A stretch of 64,000 bases of DNA, taken from contig OY987242.1 in NCBI GenBank assembly GCA_963920765.1, positions 38,092,002 through 38,156,001 on the forward strand, in the 5' to 3' direction. A program made the position numbers and the translations under genes. The notes under the pieces were generated by a model, which had not been told where the DNA came from, did not search any database, and was given only the letters and a program-made list of their open reading frames with translations. Below, piece after piece: positions 24,320 through 36,300 of the stretch. Source of the DNA: Ulota crispa. Lineage: Eukaryota; Streptophyta; Bryopsida; Orthotrichales; Orthotrichaceae. Position 1 is the first letter of the stretch, and each line of letters begins with the position of its first letter.

Positions 24320-25666
24320 ATGAAGAAGATAGAATGGAACAAAGAAGCACCACGCTTCTATGAGCACAAGAATAGAGTACAAGAAATTGATGTTCTACAT
24401 GAGCATTATGTAGAGATTAAGCACAAAAATCAATTTATATCCTCTGACAAAAAATTTGAGATAAATGGTGAACGGCTTACAATGCAAGTAGCACCAATAT
24501 TAGGTAGAATAGAACTTCTCTTTTCTTGCATGATTTGATGAGTTTTCAAAGGCAGTCTAATTACAATCTATAGAAAACATCTTGATGTAAAGAATGGAAT
24601 GAGAAAAACAACGATGCATTAGTTAAATTGCTTAAAGAGAAAATACAATGATTTTGCAGATGATTCAACACTTGAAGAACAACCTGAGGATCCACACTTT
24701 TCAAAATGGTTGAAGCAATCTTTTGAGAAGGTGATTGGGCATGTAGGACGCGTGTTTTTGTGCAATACTGCAAGGCTAGAGGAATTGGCAGCTCCAACTG
24801 CAATAGAAAGATGTGTAGGCACTATAGGACTTATGGATGACCATGGTGCCTCACTTTGTGCTTTGCACACCATTTATGATTCAATTAAAGATCCTTCTCA
24901 CTACAAAATCCATGTTGTTTATCCTAATTACCATCAAGGGCAATTGGCCTTTGAAGCAAAGGTGAAAAATATAGATGAGGATGTTGACATATGCTTGTTA
25001 GAGCCTGTGATACCTTTGACAAAACCGTGGATCCCATTAACATGTTTAGATCTTGCTACGGATGCAAGGGAAGGAGACTTTGTGTATTGCTTCTTTTATC
25101 CTAAGTACCCTTCAGAATATCAAACGCAAGAGCTGTTTGAAAAAATAATAAAGCCAGATAAGCCAGCAAGAATTTGGAGAGCTCATGCATCTTCATCTAC
25201 GCTTGCTGATCATCCAACAATTACGTCAGGAAATATATGCTTTTCAGAATGGATGCAAGGTGTAGCAAGTTACAAGCACCTTCCAGATTCCAATGGCGGT
25301 CTTCTGGTATCCCGTAGTGGCCGTGTGAAGGGCATTCACGTTAAGGCATTCACATGTGGTGAGTTGCAAAACTTTCTTCACTCAAAAAATTTAGATGAGT
25401 TGAGAATTGCTAAGAAGCTCAACAAAACTATAAGTGTGTATGCTCCATCAGAAGCTCTTCCTGTCTTTGTTCCTCCGCATGGACTAGTGCGGATGTTTAA
25501 GCTAGACGGAGGCTTTGAACTGCTACAAGCTGCTTTGTTGCAAAATAAGGTACCAACAAAGGTAGAGAAAAAAATGGATATCCATGTGCGCCCAAAGATA
25601 GGCAAAAGAAAAAGCCCCTTTGACTTGAGAAGGAAAGCATCATACAAAAAGAAGCCCAAAAGATGA
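24320..25666 (+). CDS. Trypsin-like domain protein, probable pseudoprotease, two exons
   Basis: Two open segments join by a GT-AG intron in matching phase: exon 24320-24503 (61 codons plus one base) and exon 24660-25666 (two bases plus 334 codons and stop), giving about 396 aa from the ATG at 24320. Residues about 85-290 have the order of a trypsin-like (Trypsin_2/DegP-type) fold: CVGTIGLMDDHG, then CALHTIYD with the His position at about 131, DVDICLLEP with the Asp at about 171, and PDSNGGLLVSRSGRVKGIH where NSGG is expected. The serine nucleophile is therefore Asn (about 273), so the protein is probably not an active protease. That fold call is from motif memory. The C-terminus is Lys/Arg-rich (KRKSPFDLRRK), possibly a nuclear-localisation or nucleic-acid-binding tail. 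The ATG is uncertain because the frame is open upstream, and a TAG at 24284-24286 could be an acceptor of an earlier exon. There is no signal peptide at this start. Substrate and role are unknown. Confidence 0.65.
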
Positions 25667-26887
25667 TGTACTCAACTGCCTACTACAAAATCTATTATAT
25701 TAAGTTTCTACTCTCTAAAAATAGTGAACTAAGTATAATGAAATTGTGACAAGCGACAAAACCTTCTTGAACTTATACAAACTCTCTCTTCTACAAGCAG
25801 CTTTGTTTTACACACTACTCTTTTTACCTTACAAGGTCTTTCAACTAGTGCGCCTCACACTAATATCCCTCGCTCTAATTTAAAAACAGAGGAGTTTGTA
25901 AGGCGCATTAAAAATTTAGTTCACATTAATTTGGGTTAACATGGTGTATTGCTGATTATAATATGTAAACATTACTTCTAATAGTGTGATTTGAGTGACC
26001 AAAATTCAAAGGAGACTTAGCAAGCACACCCCCTCAACTAAAAAGTGTGTAGAAGACACCGCATTATAGAGGTTGCAGCACCAAGTGATTACCTAAAACA
26101 TGGGAAATGATTGTTGCCAAAACCCTACTCAAAGAACAAGAATTGGAGGCATGCTATATTTTCACATTAATTAGATGAAATTCACACAAATTAATGTGTC
26201 ATGGTCTCATTTATTTCAATTCTCACACTAACTAAAATACCTTGTGGATAAATTTTAAATGAATACGCTAACAGCATTGGTCATTTGCTTAAATGCAAGC
26301 ATGTCGATGTTTCATGTCGTCTAGGCTTTGTTGATTGTCCCCTTTGTCTTTCAAGAAGCACAGCAATAGCTTCCTTGCGTAGAAAGTTCAAATTTCAAAG
26401 TCCAAAATACTATTCTAAGCAAGTTTATAATTGAAGTATGGTCTATAGGTTGCTTTTTATTTTGTTTTTTTATTCATGTTGGAAAACTAAGCTAGGATGG
26501 AAGATGGTCCGAGAATTTTGGGATTGAAATAAAAATGAAATGATGGTGAAAATAATGGGGCATTGGTGTTTACCAATTCTAAATGAGTCAGTAACGCGTT
26601 CAATTGTTTGATGTGGAATTATTGTATGCCCTTGGAGTGGATTTAATCATACTCTAGTGTACAATAAATCCAACCAAATGAATTGGTTGTCACTTATTAT
26701 GACTTGAATCAAAAGTTCTTTGAAGGTACATTTGTTTGCCACTGAGACCAATATATTTTTTGACGTTTCAATCAAAGTCAAATTCGAACACCATGTTTGT
26801 ATGCAAAGCATAATCATTGCTGTAAAGTTTGTATTTAGTCATTTAGCTTTTTCAAAACCGTTGTTCCTAGAAGCTGCATTGAATGCC
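25667..26887. other. AT-rich intergenic DNA downstream of the trypsin-like gene
   Basis: No gene or element was recognised. The first 100-200 bp probably include the 3' untranslated region. The 122-codon open frame at 26720-27088 runs into the transposon at 26892 and is not considered real. Confidence 0.45.
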
Positions 26888-26891
26888 TTAA

Positions 26892-28449
26892 CCCCTGCGG
26901 ACATATTGTGTTCTCAACCAATTTTTGAAGTTAAACAAAACCTTGCCAAATTACTATTTTCAGGAGTTTTTATTTTTGAAAGATTTTTTTTGAAATTTGG
27001 TTTTAGCTTCAATAATTTGATTTTACAAATAATTGATTATGATTTTTCTATTCAAGATTTTGTGCATGGATGTCCATTGCAATCTTGACTTTATGTAGTG
27101 TTGAGGGCTCTTGGGAGTGAGCCTCAAATACACTAGATTTTTATGAAAAAATCACATTAGAAATTCATTTTAAGAAATTGTAGAGTAGATTTTGAGAAGT
27201 CATAAATTGATTGGGGTTATGCATGTTAGGCCCTTTAACTCCTAAAGGACCATTGTCCCTTTGGGGGACAAATGGGATTTCAGGCATGTACCTATGGCTA
27301 AACTACTTTGCATGATTTTTTTAAACTTTTATTGAAGGTGAGGAATCCAAAGATCTCCGTGGGAATGTAATTTTTTCTTCATTCCGACATTTATTGAAGA
27401 AGTTATACATGAAAATCTAGAAAAAGTTGCTCCTCAGGCAGCCAAAAACTTCTTTAAAAATTCCATTTTTTTTCAAATAAAAATTTGAAATAGGTTCTAT
27501 AGACTTATATAGAAGTGGGGAGCTTTAAATCATTCAATTCTAATAGATGATATGAAAGTTATGTGAGGAGATTTTGTTTGCGGGCACTTATGGATTCTCT
27601 ACTCTAAAATAAACTTTGAAGTCTTTTCTTTCACTCAATTTTCATTATTTTGAAAAAAAACAAAACCAAAGGATGTAGATTGTTTATCACAAACTTATAA
27701 CTGTTGGGATTTGCATTTTTCATTTTAATAATTAAATTCTTAACAATTTAATGTTTTGACTCATTCTCTACTTCTTTTTACTTACTATTTTTTCCCATGT
27801 GCTGTATAGTTCCAATTGATTTGAAAATTCTCCCACACATACCTAATTTGGTCTTCTACATGGGAAAAAAAACCTCAACTTTGCTTAGAGCAGATTTTTT
27901 GATATAGGAATGGTCAATGGCTCCTGAAATTTTTGGGCAATACAAAAAAAAACTTTTTTTCCACTTCACATGTAAATATCTCACTCTTTTTCATTTGGAA
28001 TAAGCTCATTTTTTTCCCCAAGTACCTCATACTGTCTAAAGCAAGATCTTACGGTGAGTTTTCAAAAAAATGAAAATAAATTACCATTCCTTTCATCCCC
28101 CCAAAAGTGGCAATTTTCAGTGTTTTTCACAGAGAAAAGGGCCATGTCCTTTAGGGGTTAACCTCATAATTTTTTGGTGACCAAATTTTTAAATTTGACA
28201 TGTGAAAGGAAGCTTGAAAGACTTCATATCACTTTCACAGTTTTAAAACCCTCATGATCAAACATTATAATCTTTCAACCCTTAAGAGATATTGTTGTGT
28301 TTTCTTTTCTAATGTGATCTCTAGAATGTCTAGTTTGATTTATATGGTTACAATTCAAAAAGAATTGATACAACTTATCAAGATATTGGCTTTTGTTCAA
28401 ATGAGAGCAAATTTCTAGAAGCTCAAGAATTTTTAGGGTTGTTTTGGGG
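26892..28449. mobile_element. TTAA-flanked element of the 60.3-kb type, split by another TTAA element
   Basis: TTAA at 26888-26891 is followed by CCCCTGCGGACATATTGTG. The right end is TTGTTTTGGGG and TTAA at 28450-28453. Read inversely it matches the element at 60306-61570: tgagcctcaaatacactag at 27118 and aattttttggtgacc at 28169 are the inverse of stretches near 61325 and 60580. The 919-bp element at 27239-28157 is inserted inside it. It lacks the inner MITE carried by the 60.3-kb copy. Confidence 0.7.
27239..28157. mobile_element. TTAA-flanked element, 930-bp family, nested
   Basis: TTAA at 27235-27238, then CTCCTAAAGGACCATTGTCC; the right end is CATGTCCTTTAGGGG, then TTAA at 28158-28161. 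It has the same orientation and internal landmarks as the copy at 18938-19867. The element it interrupts has a paralogue at 60.3 kb with a single TTTAAACC at the corresponding place, so the insertion duplicated TTAA. Confidence 0.85.
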
Positions 28450-28658
28450 TTAATAAATACATATCATGGAGAAAATTCTTTGAAACATAGGAACACAAAC
28501 TTTGAAAAATACTTGCAAAGTACCGTGAGGTGCCATTTTTTACCATTTATAAAAAAATTTATGTTACAACAAGTCCATTTGGTACTCAAATGACCGGTTT
28601 ATTTGATATTTGGAAGATGAAAGGACATTCTCAATGAACCTTATTAGAAATCTCTTAA

Positions 28659-28730
28659 ACCCATTAACGACCAGGCCACCAAAATGTGGTTGATTTTTTG
28701 TGTATTTTTGGAACCCTAGTCGTCAATAGG
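28659..28730. mobile_element. Very short TTAA-flanked element, 72 bp
   Basis: TTAA at 28655-28658, then ACCCATTAACGACCAGG; the right end is CCTAGTCGTCAATAGG, then TTAA at 28731-28734. Inverted ends read CCYATTRACGACYAGG. It resembles the ends of the 59263-60165 element (CCCTTTAATGACCACACC). The small size makes a chance match possible. Confidence 0.5.
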
Positions 28731-28739
28731 TTAAATTGA

Positions 28740-30355
28740 ATATAAAGGGGTGGGGAGGAAGACAAAAAGACAATTAAAATTAACCCTTTGAATAATTTTT
28801 AAATTTAAATTTAAAATTTAAAATTAGAAGAAGTATAGATTGACATGAAAAGATATATACGTTGAGTCCCCACGTAAAATCTCACCACTATTCCCTTACC
28901 TTGGTAAATGGGTTTACATGACTAGTTGAGAAGAAAAAATGTGCATATGCAAGAAGAAAAAATGTGCATATGCATGAAAATTTTAATGGACATTGAAGAA
29001 CCAAATTTCACACTGCTCCTAAAAGGCAAACGTAATATTTGTGTGGACTACTCATAGTGCTTAAGAATTTCAAATCCATACCTTTAATTAAGCAACGTCA
29101 TTCTAAAATACCATGATTCCAATATTTGCTCCTATAAGTGATTGGAAGGCTTGAAATTGTATCTGAGATTTTTCAACCCCAATAACTTTGCTAGCCATAC
29201 TTGAAGGGTATTCGTAAGAAGCACTTAAACTCTAGGAGATCACCAACAAGTTTTTAGAAAATTACGTAACTTAAAAGATAGGTCCATTTAATTCAAAGAC
29301 TTTATATATATTTAATATGCAGAGCTACTATAGGGTTCATGAACTACTATATACTTTAGTATATTTAAATTAGGGTGTGAAAACATTAAAAAGTAGGAAT
29401 TTTCATTTATAAATTAGCCTTATAAATAGAGGTTATGCAAAAAAATTTATAGTACAATGAAGAAAGTTAAAACATCCAAAAATGTTCTAAAATGATTACT
29501 TCGGCCAAATTTGTTTAAAACTCAAGCATGACAATTCTACAATATAAATACAAACATGCAATAAGGGATTCAAGGTTTACATTTCAAGAGATATCTTGCT
29601 CATACCTATGTTAAATCTCACTCTTTGAACAGCCCATGTTTTGTAAGTTAATATATATTGATAACCTAGTTTGTTATAGAGAAAATAAAAATACAAAACT
29701 TTTGTTGTTAAGAAAACTAGAAAAGAATCCAAATCTAGTTTAGCACAAAAGATAAAGATCTTTTTTAAGGATAGTGTAAATATGATAAAATTGGACAAGT
29801 AAATTTTATATGTGAGGTAGCCCTATTTAAAAAATCAAATGAATGAACTTACAAAAAAATATTGGGCATAAGAAATATGCCCCTCATAATTGGTTGCCGC
29901 TATTTTGTGAGCCTAAATGGAGAGCCCTTGAACGGTGAGCCAAGATTTTGTAAGAGGGAACCAATCCGCTCACAACTTAGCGTTCCCCCTCATAGCTTTT
30001 TATATAAAGATAAATACAATAATCAAGGTAAGTAGCCCTACATCTAATATCCACTTAACTAAAGTGTAACCTATAAATTATAATGAATGATCTCTAGAGC
30101 ACTTAAATCATATATGCATCACAAGTTGAATATTTGTTGCATATTTTTCATTATTTTTGGAAGTTTTGATCCTTTCTAGCCAAATTTAAAAATAAAAGTA
30201 AATGATACATTCTTGTTTTATTTTTTGAAATCCATTTATGTATTTTAGAAAATTAAAGACAATTCTCCTTACTTTACCACACATGGAGCTTTTCTGACGT
30301 AAAGTATTTTGGATATCCAACATGTGTCTTTTTGAGCTTGACCTTTGGAAGTATA
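28740..30355. other. AT-rich intergenic DNA
   Basis: Nothing coding was recognised. At 29880-30000 a stretch with ccctcat, ctattttgtgagcc and gtgagccaag resembles the arms of the MITE at 34815-35075, so it may be a decayed member of that family. Confidence 0.4.
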
Positions 30356-30364
30356 TTATATTTA

Positions 30365-30664
30365 GGAAAAATTCCATGGATACCCCTGAAGTTTGCAATA
30401 GTTTTATAGATACCCCTGCTTTTTCAGAAATTTCACAAATACCCTTGGACCGTTTTTTAGTTGTACATGCCACTTTCCTTCTCCCTTTGTGCACACACTA
30501 TTTCTTTTTTGTTGTGCATGCGCACAAAGGAAGAAGAGAAGTGGCATGCACAACAAAAAAAAACACCTCAAAATTTTGGTCCAAGGGTATCTGTGAAATT
30601 TTTGAAAAAGCAAAGGTATCTATGAAATTATTGCAAACTTCAAGGGTATCCATAAAATTTTCCC
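30365..30664. mobile_element. Palindromic MULE-like MITE, 300 bp
   Basis: GGAAAAATTCCATGGATACC at the left is mirrored by GGTATCCATAAAATTTTCCC at the right. The arms also share GAAGTTTGCAATAGTTT and the GTGGCATGCACAACAAAA box. The flanking 9-mers are TTATATTTA (30356-30364) and TTATATCTA (30665-30673), one mismatch. The open frames here repeat the same peptide on both strands because of the palindrome. Confidence 0.8.
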
Positions 30665-31172
30665 TTATATCTAATAGTAGACTTACCCCAGTATAATATG
30701 TGATGTAAAAAAAAGAGTTCATCTTTTTACTTTATTACAAATTATGCTCTCTTGAGCATGCATTTCTAGACTATGAGAAAATGTGATGCAAAAAACATTT
30801 TTGATATGTCTCATTCAACAGATTTATTAAATTGATCAATTTTGTGGTTTTTACTTTTGTTTATTTCTTCTATACATCAATAATTACAACTTGAGTGTAT
30901 CTATTAGTTATACAATTTTTGACATTCTTCTAAAGTAATATTGATTCATTAGGTGGTCTTTTATTCACCAAAATGACACAAAACTACCATGTATTTCTAG
31001 CAATTACCCTATAATCATACAAAGTTGTCACAAAAAAAAACTTCAATATCTCAATAATATAAAGCATGTTTGTGTTTGTGGTTTGGGCAATTCAAACTAA
31101 AAGAAAAATTAGATTTTCCGTACCATCAAATTATACTAGTAATATTCAGAATTACCAAAATGTTGTCTTTAA

Positions 31173-32123
31173 CCCCTAAAGGACCAAGCCCTTTTTTCTT
31201 TGAAAATCACTGAAAATTGCCATTTTTGGGGAAATGAGTAGAAAGGTAGGAAAAAAGTTTTTTTGAAAATTCAACCGGAAGATCCTGCCCTAGACTATGG
31301 GAGGTACTTGTGAGAAAAATTTCAGCTCATTCTAGAAGTAGAGGAGTGAGATATTGACATCTGAAATGAAACAAAAAGTTTTTTTTCATGTTGCCCAAAA
31401 ATTTCAAAAGCCTTTTACGGCTCCTATATCAAAAAAATTGCTCTACGCAAAGTTGAGGTTTATTTTTCCCATGGAGAAGACCAAGTTAGGTATGTGTGGA
31501 AGAATTTTCAAATGAATTGAAGGTGTGAATCATACTTTGTAAAATCTTGCAGTGCCATAAGGCCATGAAACTTGCATACACACTAGGCAAAATTGGAGGA
31601 TTTATGTAAAATTGAGAAATCTACATTACTTTGGTCCAGATGGTAAAATTCAAGGAATCTTAGTCTACTACAACTTGGGAAAAAAAAAAGTATAAAAAAA
31701 AACCACGAAGAGCTCAAAGAAGTAAAGTAACAAAGTTTACAAAGGGCAAAAAGAATGGAGGTTTGAGAGTCTCATACCTACCCGCAAACTAAAGCTTCTC
31801 ATATCTTTCATCTCATCAATCAAAATTGAATGATTCAAAGATTTCCACAAATACAAAAATCTAAAGAACCAATTTCAGTTTTTTATTTTAAAAAAATGCA
31901 ATTTTGATTTTATTTTGGGGGCTGCCAGCCCTCCCCCTTTTTCAGAAATTCATGCATAACTTCTTCAATAAATGTTGGAATGAAGAAAAAATGAGATGCC
32001 CACGTAGATTTTTGAATTGCCCACCTTCAGTAAAATTTTCAAAAAATCACAAAAGATAGATTAGATATAGGTACATGCCCAAAATCCAATTGTCCCCCAA
32101 GGGGACAATTGGTCTTTTAGGGG
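31173..32123. mobile_element. TTAA-flanked element, 930-bp family
   Basis: TTAA at 31169-31172, then CCCCTAAAGGACCAAGCCC; the right end is ACAATTGGTCTTTTAGGGG, then TTAA at 32124-32127, which it shares with the next element. Its orientation is opposite to the copies at 18.9 and 27.2 kb. About 951 bp, non-coding. Confidence 0.85.
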
Positions 32124-32127
32124 TTAA

Positions 32128-33060
32128 CCCCTAAAGGCCCAAAGAGTTTTCTCTAGTGAAAGTCACTGTTAACTGCCACTTTGGGGGGAATGAGTAGAAA
32201 AGTAGGAAATAAAGTTTGTTTTGCAAATCCAATCATAGGATATTGCCTTAGATTAGAAGAGGTACTTGTGGGAAAAAATCAAGTCATTCTAGATGGAGAG
32301 GAGGGAGATATTTACATCTAAAGTGAAAAAAAAGGTTTCTTTTTGTGCTGTCCAAAAAATTTCAAAAGCCTTTGTCCACACTTACATGAAAAAAATTACT
32401 CTACCCAAAGTTGAGGTTTATTTTTTACATGTAGCACACCAAGTTAGATATGTGTGGGAGAATTTTCAAATCAATTGGAACTATACAACACATGGGGGAA
32501 AATAGTAAGTAAAAAGAAGTAGAGAATGAGTCAAATCACAAAATTGTTAAGAATTTAATTATTAAAATGAAAAAATGAAAATCCCAACAGTTATGTTGTT
32601 GTGATAAACAATCTACTTCCTTAGGTTTAGTTTTTTTTCCAAAATATTAAAAATTGTGGAAAAGAAAGGACTTCAAAGTTTATTTTAGAGTAGAGAATCC
32701 TTAACTGCCCACAAACTAAAACATCTCATAATTTTCATCGCATCAATTGAAGTAGAAAGATTCAAAGCTTCCCACATATAAAAAAATCTAAAGAGCCAAT
32801 TTCATATTTTTATTTTTAGAAAATACAAATTTTTAAGAAGTTTTTGGGCTGCTTGGATTGCCCTCCCTCCCTCAGGCAGCAGAAATTCTTGCAGAACTTC
32901 TTCGTTAATGTTAGAATGATGAAAAAATTTAGATTTCCCAATAGGTCTTGGAATTCCACACCTTCAATAAAAGTTTAAAAAAATCACAAAAACTAAATTA
33001 ACTATAGGTACATGCCCAAAATCTCAACTGTCCCCCGAGGGACAGCTGGGCCTTTAGGGG
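32128..33060. mobile_element. TTAA-flanked element, 930-bp family, abutting the previous one
   Basis: The shared TTAA at 32124-32127 is followed by CCCCTAAAGGCCCAAAGAG. The right end is ACAGCTGGGCCTTTAGGGG, then TTAA at 33061-33064. Same orientation as its left neighbour. The two copies differ at many positions, so they are separate insertions and not a recent tandem duplication. Confidence 0.85.
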
Positions 33061-33089
33061 TTAAAGAAGTTATGGGAAAGACCAGTTTT

Positions 33090-33195
33090 GCAATGCTAGC
33101 CCCTACGGCTGGCCCCATAAGGCTGGCTTTCGGGCTTGGCCTTGCAGGGCTAGCCTTGGGGGGTGGCCTACCCCAAGGCCCTTTTTGTTTTTTTG
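33090..33195. repeat. Local GC-rich GGCTGGCC/GGCTAGCC repeat
   Basis: A short block with several copies of GGCTGGC, GGCTAGCC and GGGCTTGGCC in otherwise AT-rich DNA, ending in a run of T and G. Nothing else was recognised between 33,200 and 33,700. Confidence 0.5.
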
Positions 33196-33699
33196 TTTTT
33201 TTTGTTTTTTTAACTACTTTTATGATGAGTCACTGGTATTGCATGTGGATTGAGAGATTGGCAAACTTTCAAATAATAAAGAGATCTTTTTTTAGAGGAG
33301 AGCATGTTTTTAATATTGGGAACATATTGGGAACACAATGAGAACATACTAGGCCCCTTTATTTGTGCGTGCTCAAGGTTTTAGTATATTATACAATTAC
33401 AATAACTTTTGATGTATAATAACTATTAGAGATTTGGTTTTTTTTTTCAAATATTTTTGTGTGCTTGTCAATGAAAATTAAGTCTTTCAATCCACCACTT
33501 CAATTTCTAAACTTCAAAATTATCTCTTGGAAATTTGGTTAGCAAAAACCCCAATGTAGTGTGAATTTCAAGCACATGTTTGCAATGCAAGGCCATGAAA
33601 GGAATGCTCCAAGTCATTTTTGATCATGAAAACTTGTGAAATTGTGCCTAACATGATAAAGAGTATGTTGATAAAACTCTTTAGCACCCATAGTGCAAA

Positions 33700-33962
33700 A
33701 ATTGTTCACCACATGTGGTCAAAGACCTCTGAAATTTTTGGGCATAGGTAAAAAAACTTTACGTACTTACTTCAGATGATCATTTCTCTCAATCCAAATG
33801 GTCAAACTTCACAAAATTTTCACGGTGTGTTTTTGCATAAGTCTAGTAAGATCCTATGGTTGAATTTGTAATAATTTGAAAAAAGTTGTTTTTGGAATCA
33901 AATCAGTAAAAATGATAGTTTTCAGTGTTTTTTGAAAAAATTTGTGCTTGGTCCTTTCGGGG
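33700..33962. mobile_element. Right-end fragment of a TTAA-flanked element
   Basis: The end GCTTGGTCCTTTCGGGG is followed by TTAA at 33963-33966. Upstream, gacctctgaaatttttggg and aagatcctatggttgaat match the right third of the 18.9-kb copy. No left end was found. Confidence 0.65.
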
Positions 33963-34814
33963 TTAAAGTTTCATGCCAAAATTTCACTCCTTAAGCCAAA
34001 TTCTGTACTAAAATTGAAGTTGCAATTTTATTTAGATATTTAAAACTACTAACACCAAGGGATGGCAAGAAAGCTTTTTGTAATCAGAAGTAAACTACAA
34101 TCCCTAACATAGTGGCCTTTTGTGATTTATTCTATAAAGCATGACAATTCCACTATGCGCATGTTATATAATATGGGTACTTATTAGCATTGTCTATTAA
34201 ATATCAAATATAATAACTGAGCTAAAATTGATTCTAGCATGTTTTGTGAAGTGCAACAAACATATTATTTACACATAATTGTACTCATCTATATAATAAA
34301 ATTTGAGCATACACTATCCTAGCAAAACTTGTTCAAAGGACATTCACTTCATGTATGCTTGTCCTCCAAGTACTTGCCCATTAAATACCCGCCTCCCGTG
34401 CAATTACCCTTGATATGTTTGCCCATGAATTGTCTGCTTGTGTGCATGTGCTTGACATGTAATTGTCCTTCATATACTCACTAAAGACGCAATTGCCATA
34501 TGTATATTTGCAACACTAATATTTCTATGGATTTAGTTACTCAACTTCTAAATAAAGTATTTTCCTTAGAAAATGCCACATTGTAGTTGCATAGCAATTT
34601 AATTAATCAACCGTTAATGTAGGATGATTTCATAAAAGCCAAACATGTCATTGATCATATATATTAGAAGAACAAAAAGAGGAATCTACTATACAACTAT
34701 ATTGTCATGTTCAATATTTCACCAAGTGGTCAAGCAAAATAACCCTTGTAAGTTGTAATATTTTTATAAAATTAGAAATTTGTACATCCATAGATGTATT
34801 TACAATCTTACATT

Positions 34815-35075
34815 TTTTTGGGACAACGCTATTTGGTGAGCATAAAACAGTGAGCCATGAGGGGGATTCAAGATTATGTGAGTGGGAATAAGTTCTCAAC
34901 TCAAAATCAATGAAATAATTAAAGGAATATCAAGTTTTTCAAGAAATGATAGTTTAAAATGCATAATTGTAGGGCCCAATGTACACAATTATAAGTGAAA
35001 TTTATTATTTTGACAAAAAATCCCAACTCATGGCTCACGGATCCACGCTCATGAAATAGCATTCCCTCATCATTT
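34815..35075. mobile_element. Imperfect palindromic MITE
   Basis: caacgctatttggtgagcat and acagtgagccatgaggg at the left are mirrored by ctcatggctcacggatcc and acgctcatgaaatagcatt at the right. No clear duplication was resolved and it is non-coding. Confidence 0.5.
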
Positions 35076-35421
35076 TGGTCAAATCAATCAAGGAATCAAT
35101 AGTATTTTGAAGAACTCAAGTTGTCATTAAAATTGAAAATCATAGAAAAATTAATGTGGACAAAATGCTAGATTTGTGGCAAAGATTATACCACTTTCTA
35201 TATTGATGTATTTACAACTTTCACCATCAATAAATGCACATGGAAACTAGTGCAGTTCTAATTGATTCACTTCAAAAAGTATATATTATTAAAAAGTGAG
35301 CGAAGGGACCTATTTCTGCATTGAGCAATTGGAGTAAGTGTATTTTGTTCTAACAAATGCAAAGTCCTAGCTATTCCTATTGCTCATAGAACTTGAAGCA
35401 ATAAGAAAGTGATTGTATGTA

Positions 35422-36298
35422 TGGTGGGGGGACAAAAAGATTGGAAACACCATGTTATGCCATTTAAAGAACTTTTCCTAACATATAGTATATAATTGAC
35501 ATTTTTTTGTCTTGCATCATTGGTGTTTAATTCTTATGCAACCTCCATCAAGCATGCCAAATTTTAGCTCCTACAAATCAAAACCCTATGTTTGGTGAAT
35601 TGTTTTACATGAAATTCATAGTTTTACATGATAATTAATTAAAAAATATTGGTGATGAATTTTTGATATTGGATTGCATGGGTATGCAAGAAGCATCTAT
35701 ACACACATTTTTCCTTCCAACAAGCATCTCCAAAAAGCTTCAAAATTCCCTCTATAGAGATTTTAATGTTGGGATGATTATGACCAAATTTTATAAAATA
35801 GATGTAAATTTTTAATGATAAGATTTGGGCAAGTAAAGCATGTCTTAGTGATCAAGGTTACAAACTTAATCATAAAGGAAAAATCAAATTGAAAACTCTT
35901 ATCATAAAACATATACATCTATTTTATAAAATTTGGTCATAATCATCCCAACATTAAAATCTCTATAGAAGGAATTTTGAAGCTTTTTGGAGATGCTTGT
36001 TGGAAGGAAAAATGTGTGTATAGATGTTTCTTGCATACCCATGCAATCCAATATCAAAAATTCATCACCAATATTTTTTAATTAATTATCATGTAAAACT
36101 ATGAATTTCATGTAAAACAATTCACCAAACATAGGGTTTTGATTTGTAGGAGCTAAAATTTGGCATGCTTGATGGAGGTTGCATAAGAATTAAACACCAA
36201 TGATGCAAGACAAAAAAATGTCAATTATATACTATATGTTAGGAAAAGTTCTTTAAATGGCATAACATGGTGTTTCCAATCTTTTTGTCCCCCCACTG
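35422..36298. mobile_element. Near-perfect foldback element, 877 bp, TA-flanked
   Basis: The left end TGGTGGGGGGACAAAAAG is mirrored by CTTTTTGTCCCCCCACTG, bordered by TA at 35420-35421 and 36299-36300. The arms of about 400 bp match almost base for base (for example accccatgttatgcc-type and atctctatagagattt-type boxes in both orientations), with a short unpaired centre near 35,850-35,890. The interior shares caagcatgccaaattttag and ggattgcatgggtatg with the foldback at 14.5 kb. A transcript would form a very long hairpin. Confidence 0.85.
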
Positions 36299-36300
36299 TA

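Noticed and set aside
26720-27088. 122-codon plus-strand frame
   Set aside because: It runs across the left TTAA boundary of a transposon whose paralogue at 61.4 kb has no such frame.
30186-30722. Four overlapping frames sharing the same peptides on both strands
   Set aside because: They arise from the palindromic MITE at 30365-30664.
33012-33341. 109-codon frame starting in a transposon end
   Set aside because: Begins inside the right end of a TTAA element and crosses a GGCTGGCC repeat; composition follows the repeat.
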